Of a stretch of DNA of 42,153 nucleotides, positions 7,775-15,154 are shown piece by piece. Within the stretch, counting starts at the first letter, position 1. Every line of letters starts with the position of its first letter. The position numbers and the translations under genes are program-made. This stretch comes from Oxalobacter sp. (GTDB taxonomy: Bacteria; Pseudomonadota; Gammaproteobacteria; Burkholderiales; Burkholderiaceae_D): the NCBI GenBank assembly GCA_018384065.1, contig JAHAYL010000046.1, positions 1 through 42,153 on the forward strand. Direction: 5' to 3'. The notes beneath the pieces are model-generated. The model was not told the origin of the DNA. It worked only from the letters and a program-made list of their open reading frames with translations, and did not search any database.

Positions 7775-9187
7775 TTATCTGTTACTTTTAAATTCTTCGT
7801 CCAACTGGCTCAAAATGTAGGTATTGTTCAGCCAGAAACACTGTTTTGGATACTTGCGACCGTCTGGAAGCTCATCGGTATCATTAGCATCTCTTGCGTG
7901 CGGTCTGATATGACTGACACGGTTTTCTTTTTTCTGCGGTAGATTGCTATGGTTCCTTCCCTTATCGTCTTTCCATATCTGAATACCATCTTTCAAGAGC
8001 ACAACTGTACGCTCCCACATTTGCCTAACATCGTTCTCAATATCGCTGACAGGCATATTCCAGAACTGACATCCTCTTAACCGCAACACGCCATTACTAT
8101 CCTCTTTATAAATTACAAAAAAGAACCTCGTTTCGTATAGGTAGTTTCCAAAGGTGCTGTCTTCCCATTCCTCATTAACAAGCTCTTTGAACTTGAATGT
8201 CGGAAAGCTCATGCTCTCCTTGATAGTATTGTTCTGACTGATTCTGATAGCTTTGACAATAATGTTTCCTTTTGCAAATTCTTCTGTCTGATTCTTCGTA
8301 ATACCCAGAATCCTGAATCCTAGAAGGGAAGCAATATTTTTAGGTTTACTGCTGATGTTCAGCTCGTCACAGAGTTCATCTATGGAATATCCCTTATAGC
8401 GATTGATTTTCTGGGCAATGAATCCTTCAAAATCCTCAACAACGCTTTGCTGGACAATTGGTTCATAAGTACTTTTCCTATTCAGCACAACAGTCATATA
8501 GGACTGTTTATAAGCAAACGCTCTTGGTTTTGCCTCTATATCACTGAAAGGCTGTCCACGTCTGACGCTACTATTTGCTCCTTTTGTAACCGCTCCAAGA
8601 TAGGTTGTTGACCCTTCGCTTAATTCGTGTGCTTTTCCCTGTCGGATGGCTGAAACGATTTTTGCATAGTCTTCACGGATAATCTGTAAATCTTGTCCTT
8701 TTGGTTCAAACAATCTTGCAAACTTGATTTGATAATCCAAGTTTTCCTGAATTTCCTGTTTCCATAGGTAATACACCAGAAGCAGATGACGGCACTTATT
8801 CCAAAAATGTCCTGTATCAAAGTTTTCCTCAACAACCTTGTAGTAATCAATCATTGTCAGAACCAGTCGTTCTTTTGCTGACTTGGTTCCATCTTTGTTG
8901 ATTTTGTATGGAGAGACCTTCAGCTCTACCCCTGCTTCTTCAAAATCTGGTTTGTTCTTGCTGTTTGGTTTGTAATGAAAGAATCTTTCTTCAATGAGCT
9001 GTCCGAGGTTTCCTTTATTGCGTTTATTGTCAACAACCACATAATGAGCTTTCTGTTCTTCTGCCAGTAACTGTATGCGTTTTACATCAAGCTCCCATAT
9101 CTGACGAAAAGTCTTGTCAACCAATCCTTGAGCATAACGCTCAATATCAAGAGGGTCAGATACATCGTATTCAGTCTTTGCTGTCAT
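7775..9187 (-). CDS. Sau3AI/MutH-family Type II restriction endonuclease
   Basis: A 470-residue endonuclease. The N-terminal domain carries the MutH/Sau3AI catalytic signature: GNLGQLIEE (Glu66), then KPDF with Asp81, and VELK with Glu88 and Lys90. The D-x6-ExK spacing is the same as in MutH. The C-terminal half (about 260-440) resembles the second, non-catalytic MutH-like domain of Sau3AI, which helps loop two sites together. Sau3AI is close to 490 residues, so the length fits. GATC is the expected recognition site, by family only. I choose the ATG at 9187 (MTAKTEYD), not the upstream GTG at 9211, because the likely transcription start falls between them. The partner methyltransferase follows after two bases. 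Confidence 0.88.
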   Translation of the reverse strand: MTAKTEYDVSDPLDIERYAQGLVDKTFRQIWELDVKRIQLLAEEQKAHYVVVDNKRNKGNLGQLIEERFFHYKPNSKNKPDFEEAGVELKVSPYKINKDGTKSAKERLVLTMIDYYKVVEENFDTGHFWNKCRHLLLVYYLWKQEIQENLDYQIKFARLFEPKGQDLQIIREDYAKIVSAIRQGKAHELSEGSTTYLGAVTKGANSSVRRGQPFSDIEAKPRAFAYKQSYMTVVLNRKSTYEPIVQQSVVEDFEGFIAQKINRYKGYSIDELCDELNISSKPKNIASLLGFRILGITKNQTEEFAKGNIIVKAIRISQNNTIKESMSFPTFKFKELVNEEWEDSTFGNYLYETRFFFVIYKEDSNGVLRLRGCQFWNMPVSDIENDVRQMWERTVVLLKDGIQIWKDDKGRNHSNLPQKKENRVSHIRPHARDANDTDELPDGRKYPKQCFWLNNTYILSQLDEEFKSNR

Positions 9188-9197
9188 ATAGATAAAC

Positions 9198-9260
9198 AAC
9201 ACCAAAAACACAATATATCTAACCTTACTTGGCTGTAATAATATACAGTATTTTGGTGTT
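9198..9260. repeat. Inverted repeat flanking the R-M promoter
   Basis: AACACCAAAA (9198-9207) and its exact complement TTTTGGTGTT (9251-9260) bracket the candidate promoter. A second palindrome, CTGTA-N6-TACAG (9233-9248), lies between them. These could be operator sites controlling nuclease expression. No controller gene is present, so the methyltransferase itself or a host factor would have to bind. Confidence 0.5.
9210..9238 (-). promoter_or_regulatory. Candidate promoter of the R-M operon
   Basis: On the minus strand, TTACAG (9238 to 9233), 17 bases, then TATTGT (9215 to 9210) make a plausible sigma-70 promoter. The -35 lies inside the palindrome CTGTA-N6-TACAG (9233-9248). A start near 9203 would leave a very short leader before the ATG at 9187, and no clear Shine-Dalgarno is seen there. 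Confidence 0.4.
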
Positions 9261-9460
9261 TCTGTGAAAAAATAATCTAACTAAATTATTGGATATTGTA
9301 AGTTATGGCCTATCTGCATGGAATAGAGAGATAAAGGATTATTCTTGCAGTTTCCAGGCTATCCAGATATGCTCTGCCTTGACGCTTCTCAGTACCCCAT
9401 ACGGTCTGCAATCGCTGGAGGCTGCATCAACAATCACAACCTTTCACCCTTGGAGAACGC

Positions 9461-10087
9461 ATGAAGTTATGGAAATGGCTGATTATCATCCTGATGGCCA
9501 TCGCGGTATTGATGGGGGTGAGCGGTTTCTTCAATTTCTCCAAGGACAAGCCTGTATCTGCATCAGCCTCAGCGCCTGCCGCATCTTCCCAAGACAGCAG
9601 CCAGCGTCCCAAACCTTTGGCTCCCCCTTCTGTCGATGAACTGGCAGCTGTCCGTGAGGTCAGGCTCAAGGACTCCCGTCTGATGGGGGGCAGTGCCTAT
9701 GATGTGCAGGTTGAGGTGGTGGTGGAAAACCGTTACAACGTCGCCATCCAGAATGTGGAACTGCTGTTCAGCTTCTATGACAAATATGGCAGGAAGACCC
9801 AGAAAGCATGGCGTGGAGACACCTGCGCCACTTATTTCAACGATGGCAAAGATGCCTATGCCTACAACGAACATGGCGACAAGGTGAAACTGGCATCCAG
9901 CATGAACGACAGCTTTGATGCGTTTGTCTGCCGCAACAGCGACAGGCATATCCAGCCAGACCGGGCAGAGACTTTCATTTTCCAGGACACATGGCATGCA
10001 GATGCCACCCCGATGGATGCGCTGAAGGATATCCGGGTGACGGTCCAGCGGGTGAAGCTGGTGGACGGTTATGAATTCTCGCGGTGA
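9461..10087 (+). CDS. Membrane-anchored periplasmic protein of unknown function
   Basis: A 208-residue protein starting at an ATG preceded by TGGAG. One N-terminal membrane segment (about 5-24) leads into an Ala/Ser/Pro-rich linker (30-56). The rest is a beta-rich domain: alternating hydrophobic strands (DVQVEVVVENRYNVAIQNVEL, roughly 80-100), an aromatic run FSFYDKYG, and two cysteines (in DTCATY and FVCRNS) that could form a disulfide. The layout recalls small Ig-like extracytoplasmic domains, but I cannot name a family. It stands alone between the R-M operon and the six-repeat gene, with its own upstream region. Codon use looks like the GC-richer host genes rather than the R-M genes. Confidence 0.75.
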   Translation: MKLWKWLIIILMAIAVLMGVSGFFNFSKDKPVSASASAPAASSQDSSQRPKPLAPPSVDELAAVREVRLKDSRLMGGSAYDVQVEVVVENRYNVAIQNVELLFSFYDKYGRKTQKAWRGDTCATYFNDGKDAYAYNEHGDKVKLASSMNDSFDAFVCRNSDRHIQPDRAETFIFQDTWHADATPMDALKDIRVTVQRVKLVDGYEFSR

Positions 10088-10265
10088 ACTGCCTTTTTCT
10101 GAAGGGAATTAAAAACCCCCTTTATAGAAGAAAAACCTCAGGCTGATGCTTTTCAGCTTTGCCTGGGTTGTATCCCGTTACCGCTTTCTTTAAGATAATC
10201 CTGTCCGTACCCACCTCAACAGACATCCTATCGGCACAAGATTTTTCAATGGAGGAAGAACCTTT

Positions 10266-10613
10266 ATGAGCATTCGGATCGAGAACAGCAGCCATAGCAC
10301 CGTCGGTTACCTGAACGGCAACCGGATCGAGAACGCCAGCCATAGCACCATCGGCTATTTCGATGGGAAACGCCTGGAAAACGCCAGCCACCGTACAATC
10401 GGCTATTTTGACGGGAAACGGCTGGAAAACAGTTCCCACAGCACATTGGGCTATTTTGATGGCAAGCGCCTGGAAAACAGTTCCCACAGTACGCTGGCGT
10501 ATTTTGATGGAAGGCGGTTGGAGAACAGCAGCCATTCAACGCTTGGCTATGCAGACGGCAATATCAGCATCGCTGTCATCGCCTATGTTTTCGGACTGCT
10601 GCCTTTCAGCTGA
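10266..10613 (+). CDS. Small protein of six 16-residue repeats (beta-flower-like)
   Basis: A 115-residue protein after a strong GGAGGAAG ribosome binding site. Residues 4-99 are six tandem 16-mers with consensus RLENSSHSTLGYFDGK. The only changes are at a few positions (I/L, A/S, T/V/I/L). A hydrophobic 16-residue tail (ISIAVIAYVFGLLPFS) follows. Each unit looks like a two-strand beta hairpin closed by a Gly-Tyr...Asp-Gly turn, similar to the 5-fold beta-flower repeat proteins I recall from Pfam. That comparison is memory-based. There is no signal peptide, so it may be cytoplasmic, or the hydrophobic tail may complete the fold or bind membrane. Function unknown. Confidence 0.75.
   Translation: MSIRIENSSHSTVGYLNGNRIENASHSTIGYFDGKRLENASHRTIGYFDGKRLENSSHSTLGYFDGKRLENSSHSTLAYFDGRRLENSSHSTLGYADGNISIAVIAYVFGLLPFS
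10275..10562 (+). repeat. Six tandem 48-bp coding repeats
   Basis: Six consecutive in-frame 48-base units encode the 16-residue repeats. Central units are nearly identical at the DNA level (the segments around 10403-10498), while the first and last have diverged. This is typical of growth by unequal crossing-over or slippage. Confidence 0.85.
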
Positions 10614-10731
10614 TTTGCAGACCATTCCCCCTCAGGCAGATTTCCTTGAATGGCAGACAGGCGGCTTGAAGGCCATGACCGTTGATGGCACTTCAGAGAT
10701 GCCTGCCTTTTCCTGTTGGACCTAAAATGCA

Positions 10732-10760
10732 AAAAGCCGTCATCTGACATGACGGCTTTT
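10732..10760. terminator. Bidirectional intrinsic terminator
   Basis: A perfect 12-bp stem, AAAAGCCGTCAT (10732-10743) with ATGACGGCTTTT (10749-10760), and a 5-base loop. It has T-runs in both directions. It lies 10 bases beyond the 3' end of the minus-strand tRNA-Ser and also downstream of the plus-strand repeat-protein gene, so it probably serves both. Confidence 0.85.
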
Positions 10761-10770
10761 CACTGGATTC

Positions 10771-10860
10771 TGGCGGAGAGAGGGGGATTCGAACCCCCGA
10801 TAGGCTATTCACCTATACACGCTTTCCAGGCGTGCGACTTAAACCGCTCATCCATCTCTC
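10771..10860 (-). tRNA. tRNA-Ser (anticodon GGA)
   Basis: A 90-nt class II tRNA. The acceptor GGAGAGA pairs with TCTCTCC, followed by discriminator G and an encoded CCA (10773 to 10771). The anticodon stem CACGC/GCGTG holds the loop CTGGAAA with anticodon GGA. A long variable arm (built around TATAGG...CCTATC) marks serine, and the T-arm GGGGGTTCGAATCCCCC is canonical. Confidence 0.96.
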
Positions 10861-10884
10861 CGGAACGGTCTTTCAAAGCGTAAG

Positions 10885-10912
10885 ATTATAACATCCTTTT
10901 GAGATTTGTCTT
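10885..10912 (-). promoter_or_regulatory. tRNA-Ser promoter
   Basis: On the minus strand, AAGACA (10912 to 10907), a 16-base spacer and a consensus TATAAT (10890 to 10885). They lie about 25 bases upstream of the tRNA 5' end, as expected for a stable-RNA promoter. Confidence 0.65.
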
Positions 10913-11089
10913 ACCTTTTTACGTCTTTTTTGCTTCCAGTACAACATTTCTTTTTTTGCGGAGTGGCAATGCCTTTTGCCTATGGGTATTGACCTGTTTT
11001 GCGTCCATAATGATGGATGTTTTATTCTGCCCAATCAGTCTGATAGGCTGGTTGGGACTACAACAATAATGACATCCAAGGCATAACGT

Positions 11090-12634
11090 ATGACGACTAT
11101 CATCAAGCAGGACGACCTGATCGATTCGGTTGCCGCCGCACTCCAGTACATCAGCTATTACCATCCAAAAGACTATATCGACCATCTGGCAAAAGCCCAC
11201 GAGATTGAGCAGAGCCCTGCCGCACGGGATGCAATTGAGCAGATCCTGATGAATTCGCGCCTGTGCGCGGAAGGCAAGCGCCCTATCTGCCAGGATACGG
11301 GGATGGTGAATGTTTTCCTGAAGGTGGGGATGGATGTGCAGTGGGAAGGTTTCACGGGCAGCATCCATGATGCCATCAACGAGGGGGTGCGCCGTGCCTA
11401 TACGTTCCCGGACAACAAGCTGCGCGCTTCGGTGGTGGATGACCCGCATTTCAACCGCAGGAACACCCGGGACAATTCCCCGGCTGTCATTATGATGGAT
11501 ATTGTGCCGGGCAATACGGTGGAGGTTTCTGTCGGTGCCAAAGGCGGCGGTTCTGAGAACAAGTCTTCGCTGAAGATGCTGATGCCTTCTGATTCGATTG
11601 TGGACCATGTGCTGGAAACGGTGAAGCATATGGGGGCCGGCTGGTGTCCTCCGGGTATCTTGGGTATCGGCATCGGCGGTACCGCTGAGAAGGCGGTGCT
11701 GATGGCGAAGGAAGCAGCGATGGAATCCATCGACATGGCTGAACTGCGGGCACGGGGTCCCCAGAATGAAGTGGAGGCTCTGCGTATTGAGCTGTGCGAT
11801 AAGATCAATGCACTTGGTATCGGTGCACAGGGTGTCGGTGGCATGACGACCGTCCTGGATGTGAAGATCCATATGTACCCGACCCATGCCGCATCGAAAC
11901 CGGTTGCAATCATTCCGAACTGTGCGGCGACACGCCATGCACATTTTGTGCTGGACGGTTCGGGACCGGTTTATCTGGATCCCCCTGCCCTGTCTGACTG
12001 GCCAGCCATCAGCTGGACGCCGGATGTCGAGAAGTCAACACGCGTGAACCTGGATACGCTGACCCGTGAGGAGGTGGCTTCGTGGAAGCCAGGACAGACC
12101 CTGCTGCTGAACGGCAAGATGCTGACAGGGCGGGATGCTGCACATAAACGGATCCAGGACATGCTTGCCAAGGGTGAGAAGCTGCCGGTCGATTTCACAA
12201 ACCGGGTGATTTACTATGTGGGACCTGTCGATCCTGTCCGTGATGAGGTGGTGGGACCTGCCGGTCCAACGACTTCAACCCGTATGGACAAGTTTGCAGA
12301 AATGATGCTGGGTCAGACAGGGCTGATTGCGATGGTCGGCAAGGCTGAACGGGGACCTGTCGCGATTGAAGCCATCAAGAAGCATAAGTCGGCTTATATG
12401 ATTGCGGTGGGTGGTGCCGCTTATCTGGTTTCCCGCGCAATCAAGTCTTCCAAGGTCCTGGCATTTGCCGACCTGGGCATGGAAGCGATTTATGAGTTTG
12501 AGGTTGAGGATATGCCGGTGACGGTGGCGGTTGATTCTTCAGGGATTTCCCTGCACACGACAGGACCGGCTGAATGGGAAGCCAAGATTGCGAATTTCTG
12601 CAATGGCAGGATTCCGGTAGTTTCCAAAAGCTGA
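11090..12634 (+). CDS. fumA: Class I (iron-sulfur) fumarate hydratase
   Basis: A 514-residue class I fumarase, interconverting fumarate and L-malate in the TCA cycle. The three [4Fe-4S] ligands are in the usual places: Cys67 (RPICQDTG), Cys186 (GAGWCPPG) and Cys278 (IIPNCAATRH), spaced much as in E. coli FumA. The C-terminal beta domain contains the conserved GPTTSTRMDKF region. The N-terminal alpha part and C-terminal domain are fused in one chain, as in FumA/FumB. Start at the ATG after AAGG. A hairpin (11030-11038 with 11048-11056) lies in its leader. murI begins 17 bases downstream and probably shares the transcript. The oxygen-sensitive cluster suits an anaerobic or microaerobic life style. 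Confidence 0.94.
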   Translation: MTTIIKQDDLIDSVAAALQYISYYHPKDYIDHLAKAHEIEQSPAARDAIEQILMNSRLCAEGKRPICQDTGMVNVFLKVGMDVQWEGFTGSIHDAINEGVRRAYTFPDNKLRASVVDDPHFNRRNTRDNSPAVIMMDIVPGNTVEVSVGAKGGGSENKSSLKMLMPSDSIVDHVLETVKHMGAGWCPPGILGIGIGGTAEKAVLMAKEAAMESIDMAELRARGPQNEVEALRIELCDKINALGIGAQGVGGMTTVLDVKIHMYPTHAASKPVAIIPNCAATRHAHFVLDGSGPVYLDPPALSDWPAISWTPDVEKSTRVNLDTLTREEVASWKPGQTLLLNGKMLTGRDAAHKRIQDMLAKGEKLPVDFTNRVIYYVGPVDPVRDEVVGPAGPTTSTRMDKFAEMMLGQTGLIAMVGKAERGPVAIEAIKKHKSAYMIAVGGAAYLVSRAIKSSKVLAFADLGMEAIYEFEVEDMPVTVAVDSSGISLHTTGPAEWEAKIANFCNGRIPVVSKS

Positions 12635-12651
12635 CGGCATTGAGCTTGGAT

Positions 12652-13476
12652 ATGGGTCATTCTGCGCCAATCGGTGTTTTTGATTCGGGAATCGGTGGTT
12701 TGTCTGTTGTCCGGCATATCCGGGCACGGCTGCCACATGAGAACCTGGTCTATTTCGCTGATTCGCAGTACAACCCTTATGGTGACAAGCCGGAACCGTT
12801 CATTGTTGAACGTTCGTTCAAGATTACGGACTTCCTGCTGTCACAGGGAGCGAAAGCACTGGTGGTCGCCTGCAATACGGCGACTGCAGCGGCAATCCAC
12901 CTGCTGCGGGCACATTATAAGGACCTGCCGATTGTCGGGGTTGAGCCGGGGCTGAAGCCCGCTTCTTTCAAGACGATGTCGAGTATTGTCGGGGTGATGG
13001 CGACAGCGCGGACGCTGACAAGCCACAAGTTCCATGTGCTCCATCATCTGTTGAGCGAGCAGTCAGGCGTGCATTTCATCCTGCAGCCTTGCCCTGGATT
13101 GGCTGACCTGATTGAACGGGAGGATCCGGATTCTGAGAAGATTGTGCAGTGCATCCGCACATATCTGCTTCCGCTGTTGGAACAGAAGGCGGATACAATT
13201 GTCCTGGGCTGTACGCATTACCCGTTTGTCCAGCATATCATTGAACGGCTGGCGGCTGAAGCTGGGCATCCTGACCTGATGGTGATTGATACTGGCGGTG
13301 CGATTGCCCGTCAGCTGGAACATGTCCTGCAGGACCACGGCCTGCTCTGTAAGGGTACGCCGGAAACAGCCCCTGCGGATTTCCGGATTTTCACATCAGG
13401 GGATGCTGGGAAGACCCGCAGTATTGTGAAAAGGCTTTTATCGATGGATATTCCTGTCAGACAGGCTTTGTTCTAG
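12652..13476 (+). CDS. murI: Glutamate racemase
   Basis: A 274-residue glutamate racemase making D-glutamate for peptidoglycan. Signature segments: GVFDSGIGGLSV (Asp11, Ser12), ADSQYNPYG, and the two catalytic cysteines Cys74 (VACNT) and Cys187 (LGCTHYPF). The ATG at 12652 gives a protein beginning just before the conserved core; the in-frame TTG at 12640 is less likely. It follows the fumarase stop by 17 bases without a strong ribosome binding site, suggesting translational coupling. Confidence 0.95.
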   Translation: MGHSAPIGVFDSGIGGLSVVRHIRARLPHENLVYFADSQYNPYGDKPEPFIVERSFKITDFLLSQGAKALVVACNTATAAAIHLLRAHYKDLPIVGVEPGLKPASFKTMSSIVGVMATARTLTSHKFHVLHHLLSEQSGVHFILQPCPGLADLIEREDPDSEKIVQCIRTYLLPLLEQKADTIVLGCTHYPFVQHIIERLAAEAGHPDLMVIDTGGAIARQLEHVLQDHGLLCKGTPETAPADFRIFTSGDAGKTRSIVKRLLSMDIPVRQALF

Positions 13477-13503
13477 CCAGCCTGCCAGAGAAAGAGGTAT
13501 TTT

Positions 13504-13860
13504 ATGAAACGTCTGATGCCTTTATTGGCTCTACTGGTACTGGCTGGGTGCAGTACCACCAGCAATGATGTCACCCAGAACCTGAAGCCGTTGCCTGCCG
13601 GGGCAGTCAGCTGGCAATGTGACAGCGGTAACCGGATTATTGTGCAGCCTTCCCAGGATGGGGGAACTGAGCTGCTTTACCGGGATGGCACCATCAGGAT
13701 GACTGAACGTTCTGACGGGGAAGGTTCTGTCCTGGAAGGTGAAGGCCTGGCATGGCAGGTCAACGGCCTGTATGCGGAACTGTCCGGAACTTATACGGAT
13801 GACGGCAAGGCTTATACTGAACGATGCACGCGGGTGCTGACACCAGAGGTCCAAGAATAG
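13504..13860 (+). CDS. Small lipoprotein, MliC-like
   Basis: A 118-residue predicted lipoprotein with lipobox LAGC and lipidated Cys16. The mature domain has a WQCDSG start and a C-terminal ERC, so one disulfide (about Cys39 to Cys108) is likely. Strands such as RIIVQP, ELLYRDG and LAWQVNG alternate between them. This is the layout of MliC, the membrane-bound inhibitor of C-type lysozyme, but the SASG-type motif is not clear, so the match is tentative. It lies 27 bases after murI and may belong to the same transcript. Confidence 0.68.
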   Translation: MKRLMPLLALLVLAGCSTTSNDVTQNLKPLPAGAVSWQCDSGNRIIVQPSQDGGTELLYRDGTIRMTERSDGEGSVLEGEGLAWQVNGLYAELSGTYTDDGKAYTERCTRVLTPEVQE

Positions 13861-13909
13861 AATGGGCATGCTGGTTTGATCAACGAGAAGAAGAATCTAG
13901 GAGGTTTCT

Positions 13910-14749
13910 GTGGGTAAGACAGTCAAGATTACGGTGCTGGTTGACAATGAGGCACCAGAAAACCTGGCAAAGGAACATGGCTTTTCAGCCTGGATTGAAA
14001 CGGATGAATACCGCATCCTGTTCGATACCGGGCAGTTGGGTGCCCTGCTGACCAATGCCGAGGCTTTGGGTGTGGACCTGAGCACAGCGGATAAACTGGT
14101 TTTCAGCCACGGTCATTATGACCATACCGGGCAGTTGCCGGCTTTCCTGGCAAAAAACAGCAAGGCGCATATCTACTGCTGCCCTCAGCTGCGTATCGGC
14201 CGTTACAGCTGCAAAATCGGTACGGCGCCGCGGTTCATCGGGATGCCTGAGGCTTCCATCCAGGCATTGGCATCGATTTCTGCCGGCAGGATCCACGAAA
14301 CGTCCTGTCCACGGTATCTGACACCAAAGGTCGGTATGACAGGTCCCGTGCCCCGTGATGTTCCGTTGGAAGATACCGGTGGCCCTTTCTTCCTGGATGA
14401 CCACCGGGGTGTCGATGACCTGATTGAAGACGACCAGTCGATGTGGTTTGAGACCGACCAAGGGCTGCTGATCCTGTTGGGCTGCTGCCATGCTGGATTG
14501 GTCAATACAGTTGAATATATCCGCCGTATCTCCGGCATCCAGAAAATCCATGGCATTATCGGTGGGATGCATCTGGTGAATGCGGATGAGAAACGCCTGA
14601 ACTACACGTTTGAACATATGAAGGCATGGCATCCTGATTTCCTGGCACCATGCCATTGCACCGGTCAGGCTGCCACCGCCAGTATGCTGGCAGCGATCGG
14701 AGACGCTATTGTCAAACCGGGGCATGCCGGTTTTGTGATTGAAGCTTGA
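13910..14749 (+). CDS. Metallo-beta-lactamase-fold hydrolase (COG1237-like)
   Basis: A 279-residue MBL-fold protein. The metal motif is SHGHYDHTG (HxHxDH, about 66-74). Further ligands are likely in GCCHAG (about 193-198) and in CHCTG near residue 248. This set (Cys-Cys-His-Ala-Gly plus Gly-Gly-Met-His-Leu) is typical of the COG1237 subgroup, often annotated as beta-ribofuranosylaminobenzene 5'-phosphate synthase-like on weak evidence. The start codon is GTG at 13910, chosen because a near-perfect AGGAGG (about 13899-13904) precedes it. No signal peptide, so cytosolic. The next gene, for a thiamine-binding-family protein, begins 26 bases on. Confidence 0.85.
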   Translation: MGKTVKITVLVDNEAPENLAKEHGFSAWIETDEYRILFDTGQLGALLTNAEALGVDLSTADKLVFSHGHYDHTGQLPAFLAKNSKAHIYCCPQLRIGRYSCKIGTAPRFIGMPEASIQALASISAGRIHETSCPRYLTPKVGMTGPVPRDVPLEDTGGPFFLDDHRGVDDLIEDDQSMWFETDQGLLILLGCCHAGLVNTVEYIRRISGIQKIHGIIGGMHLVNADEKRLNYTFEHMKAWHPDFLAPCHCTGQAATASMLAAIGDAIVKPGHAGFVIEA

Positions 14750-14775
14750 TGTTTAATTGATTCCTGGAGGTTCTT

Positions 14776-15096
14776 ATGGTTCTGCTTGAATTGGCTATTT
14801 TTCCGAATGACAAGGGCACCAGCCTGAGTCCTTATGTCGCCCGTGTGATGGATGTCATCGACAAGAGCGGGCTGACCTATCAGTTCTCTGCAATGAGTAC
14901 GACGATTGAAGGTGACTGGGATGATGTGATGAAGGTTGTCGGTGACTGTTTCAAGGCGCTGGCGAAAGACTGCGACCGCATCAGTGTGATGACCCGCGTC
15001 GATTACCGTGCCGGCAACAAATCCCGCCTGAAGACTAAAGTGGCGTCTGTTGAAGAAAAACTGGGACGCGAACTGGTCAAGAAAAACAGCAACTGA
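14776..15096 (+). CDS. MTH1187-family (DUF77) thiamine-binding protein
   Basis: A 106-residue ferredoxin-like-fold protein of the MTH1187/YkoF-related family, members of which bind thiamine. Visible markers: MVLLELAIFPNDKG at the start, the DVIDKSGLTYQFSAMSTTIEG core, and a C-terminal helix ending KLGRELVKK. The full family length is present. A clear GGAGG ribosome binding site precedes the ATG, and a strong terminator follows 15 bases after the stop. It is the last gene of the murI/lipoprotein/MBL run. A role in thiamine or hydroxymethylpyrimidine handling is family-based inference. Confidence 0.87.
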   Translation: MVLLELAIFPNDKGTSLSPYVARVMDVIDKSGLTYQFSAMSTTIEGDWDDVMKVVGDCFKALAKDCDRISVMTRVDYRAGNKSRLKTKVASVEEKLGRELVKKNSN

Positions 15097-15111
15097 AACC
15101 TGAAAAACCCT

Positions 15112-15141
15112 GAAAAAGCATCGCACTAGCGATGCTTTTTC
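15112..15141. terminator. Bidirectional intrinsic terminator
   Basis: A perfect 13-bp stem, GAAAAAGCATCGC (15112-15124) with GCGATGCTTTTTC (15129-15141), and a 4-base loop. T-runs occur on both strands. It separates the convergent thiamine-binding-protein gene and ppsA and should stop both transcripts. Confidence 0.88.
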
Positions 15142-15154
15142 ATGTTGGGCATCA

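Noticed and set aside
10771-10860. tRNA-Ser as an integration site for the accessory block
   Set aside because: I found no direct repeat of the tRNA 3' end elsewhere in the window and no integrase gene.
10919-11944. 341-codon minus-strand frame
   Set aside because: Antisense to the fumarase gene, which has its cluster cysteines in the normal places.
13985-14725. 246-codon minus-strand frame
   Set aside because: Antisense to the MBL-fold gene with its HxHxDH motif.
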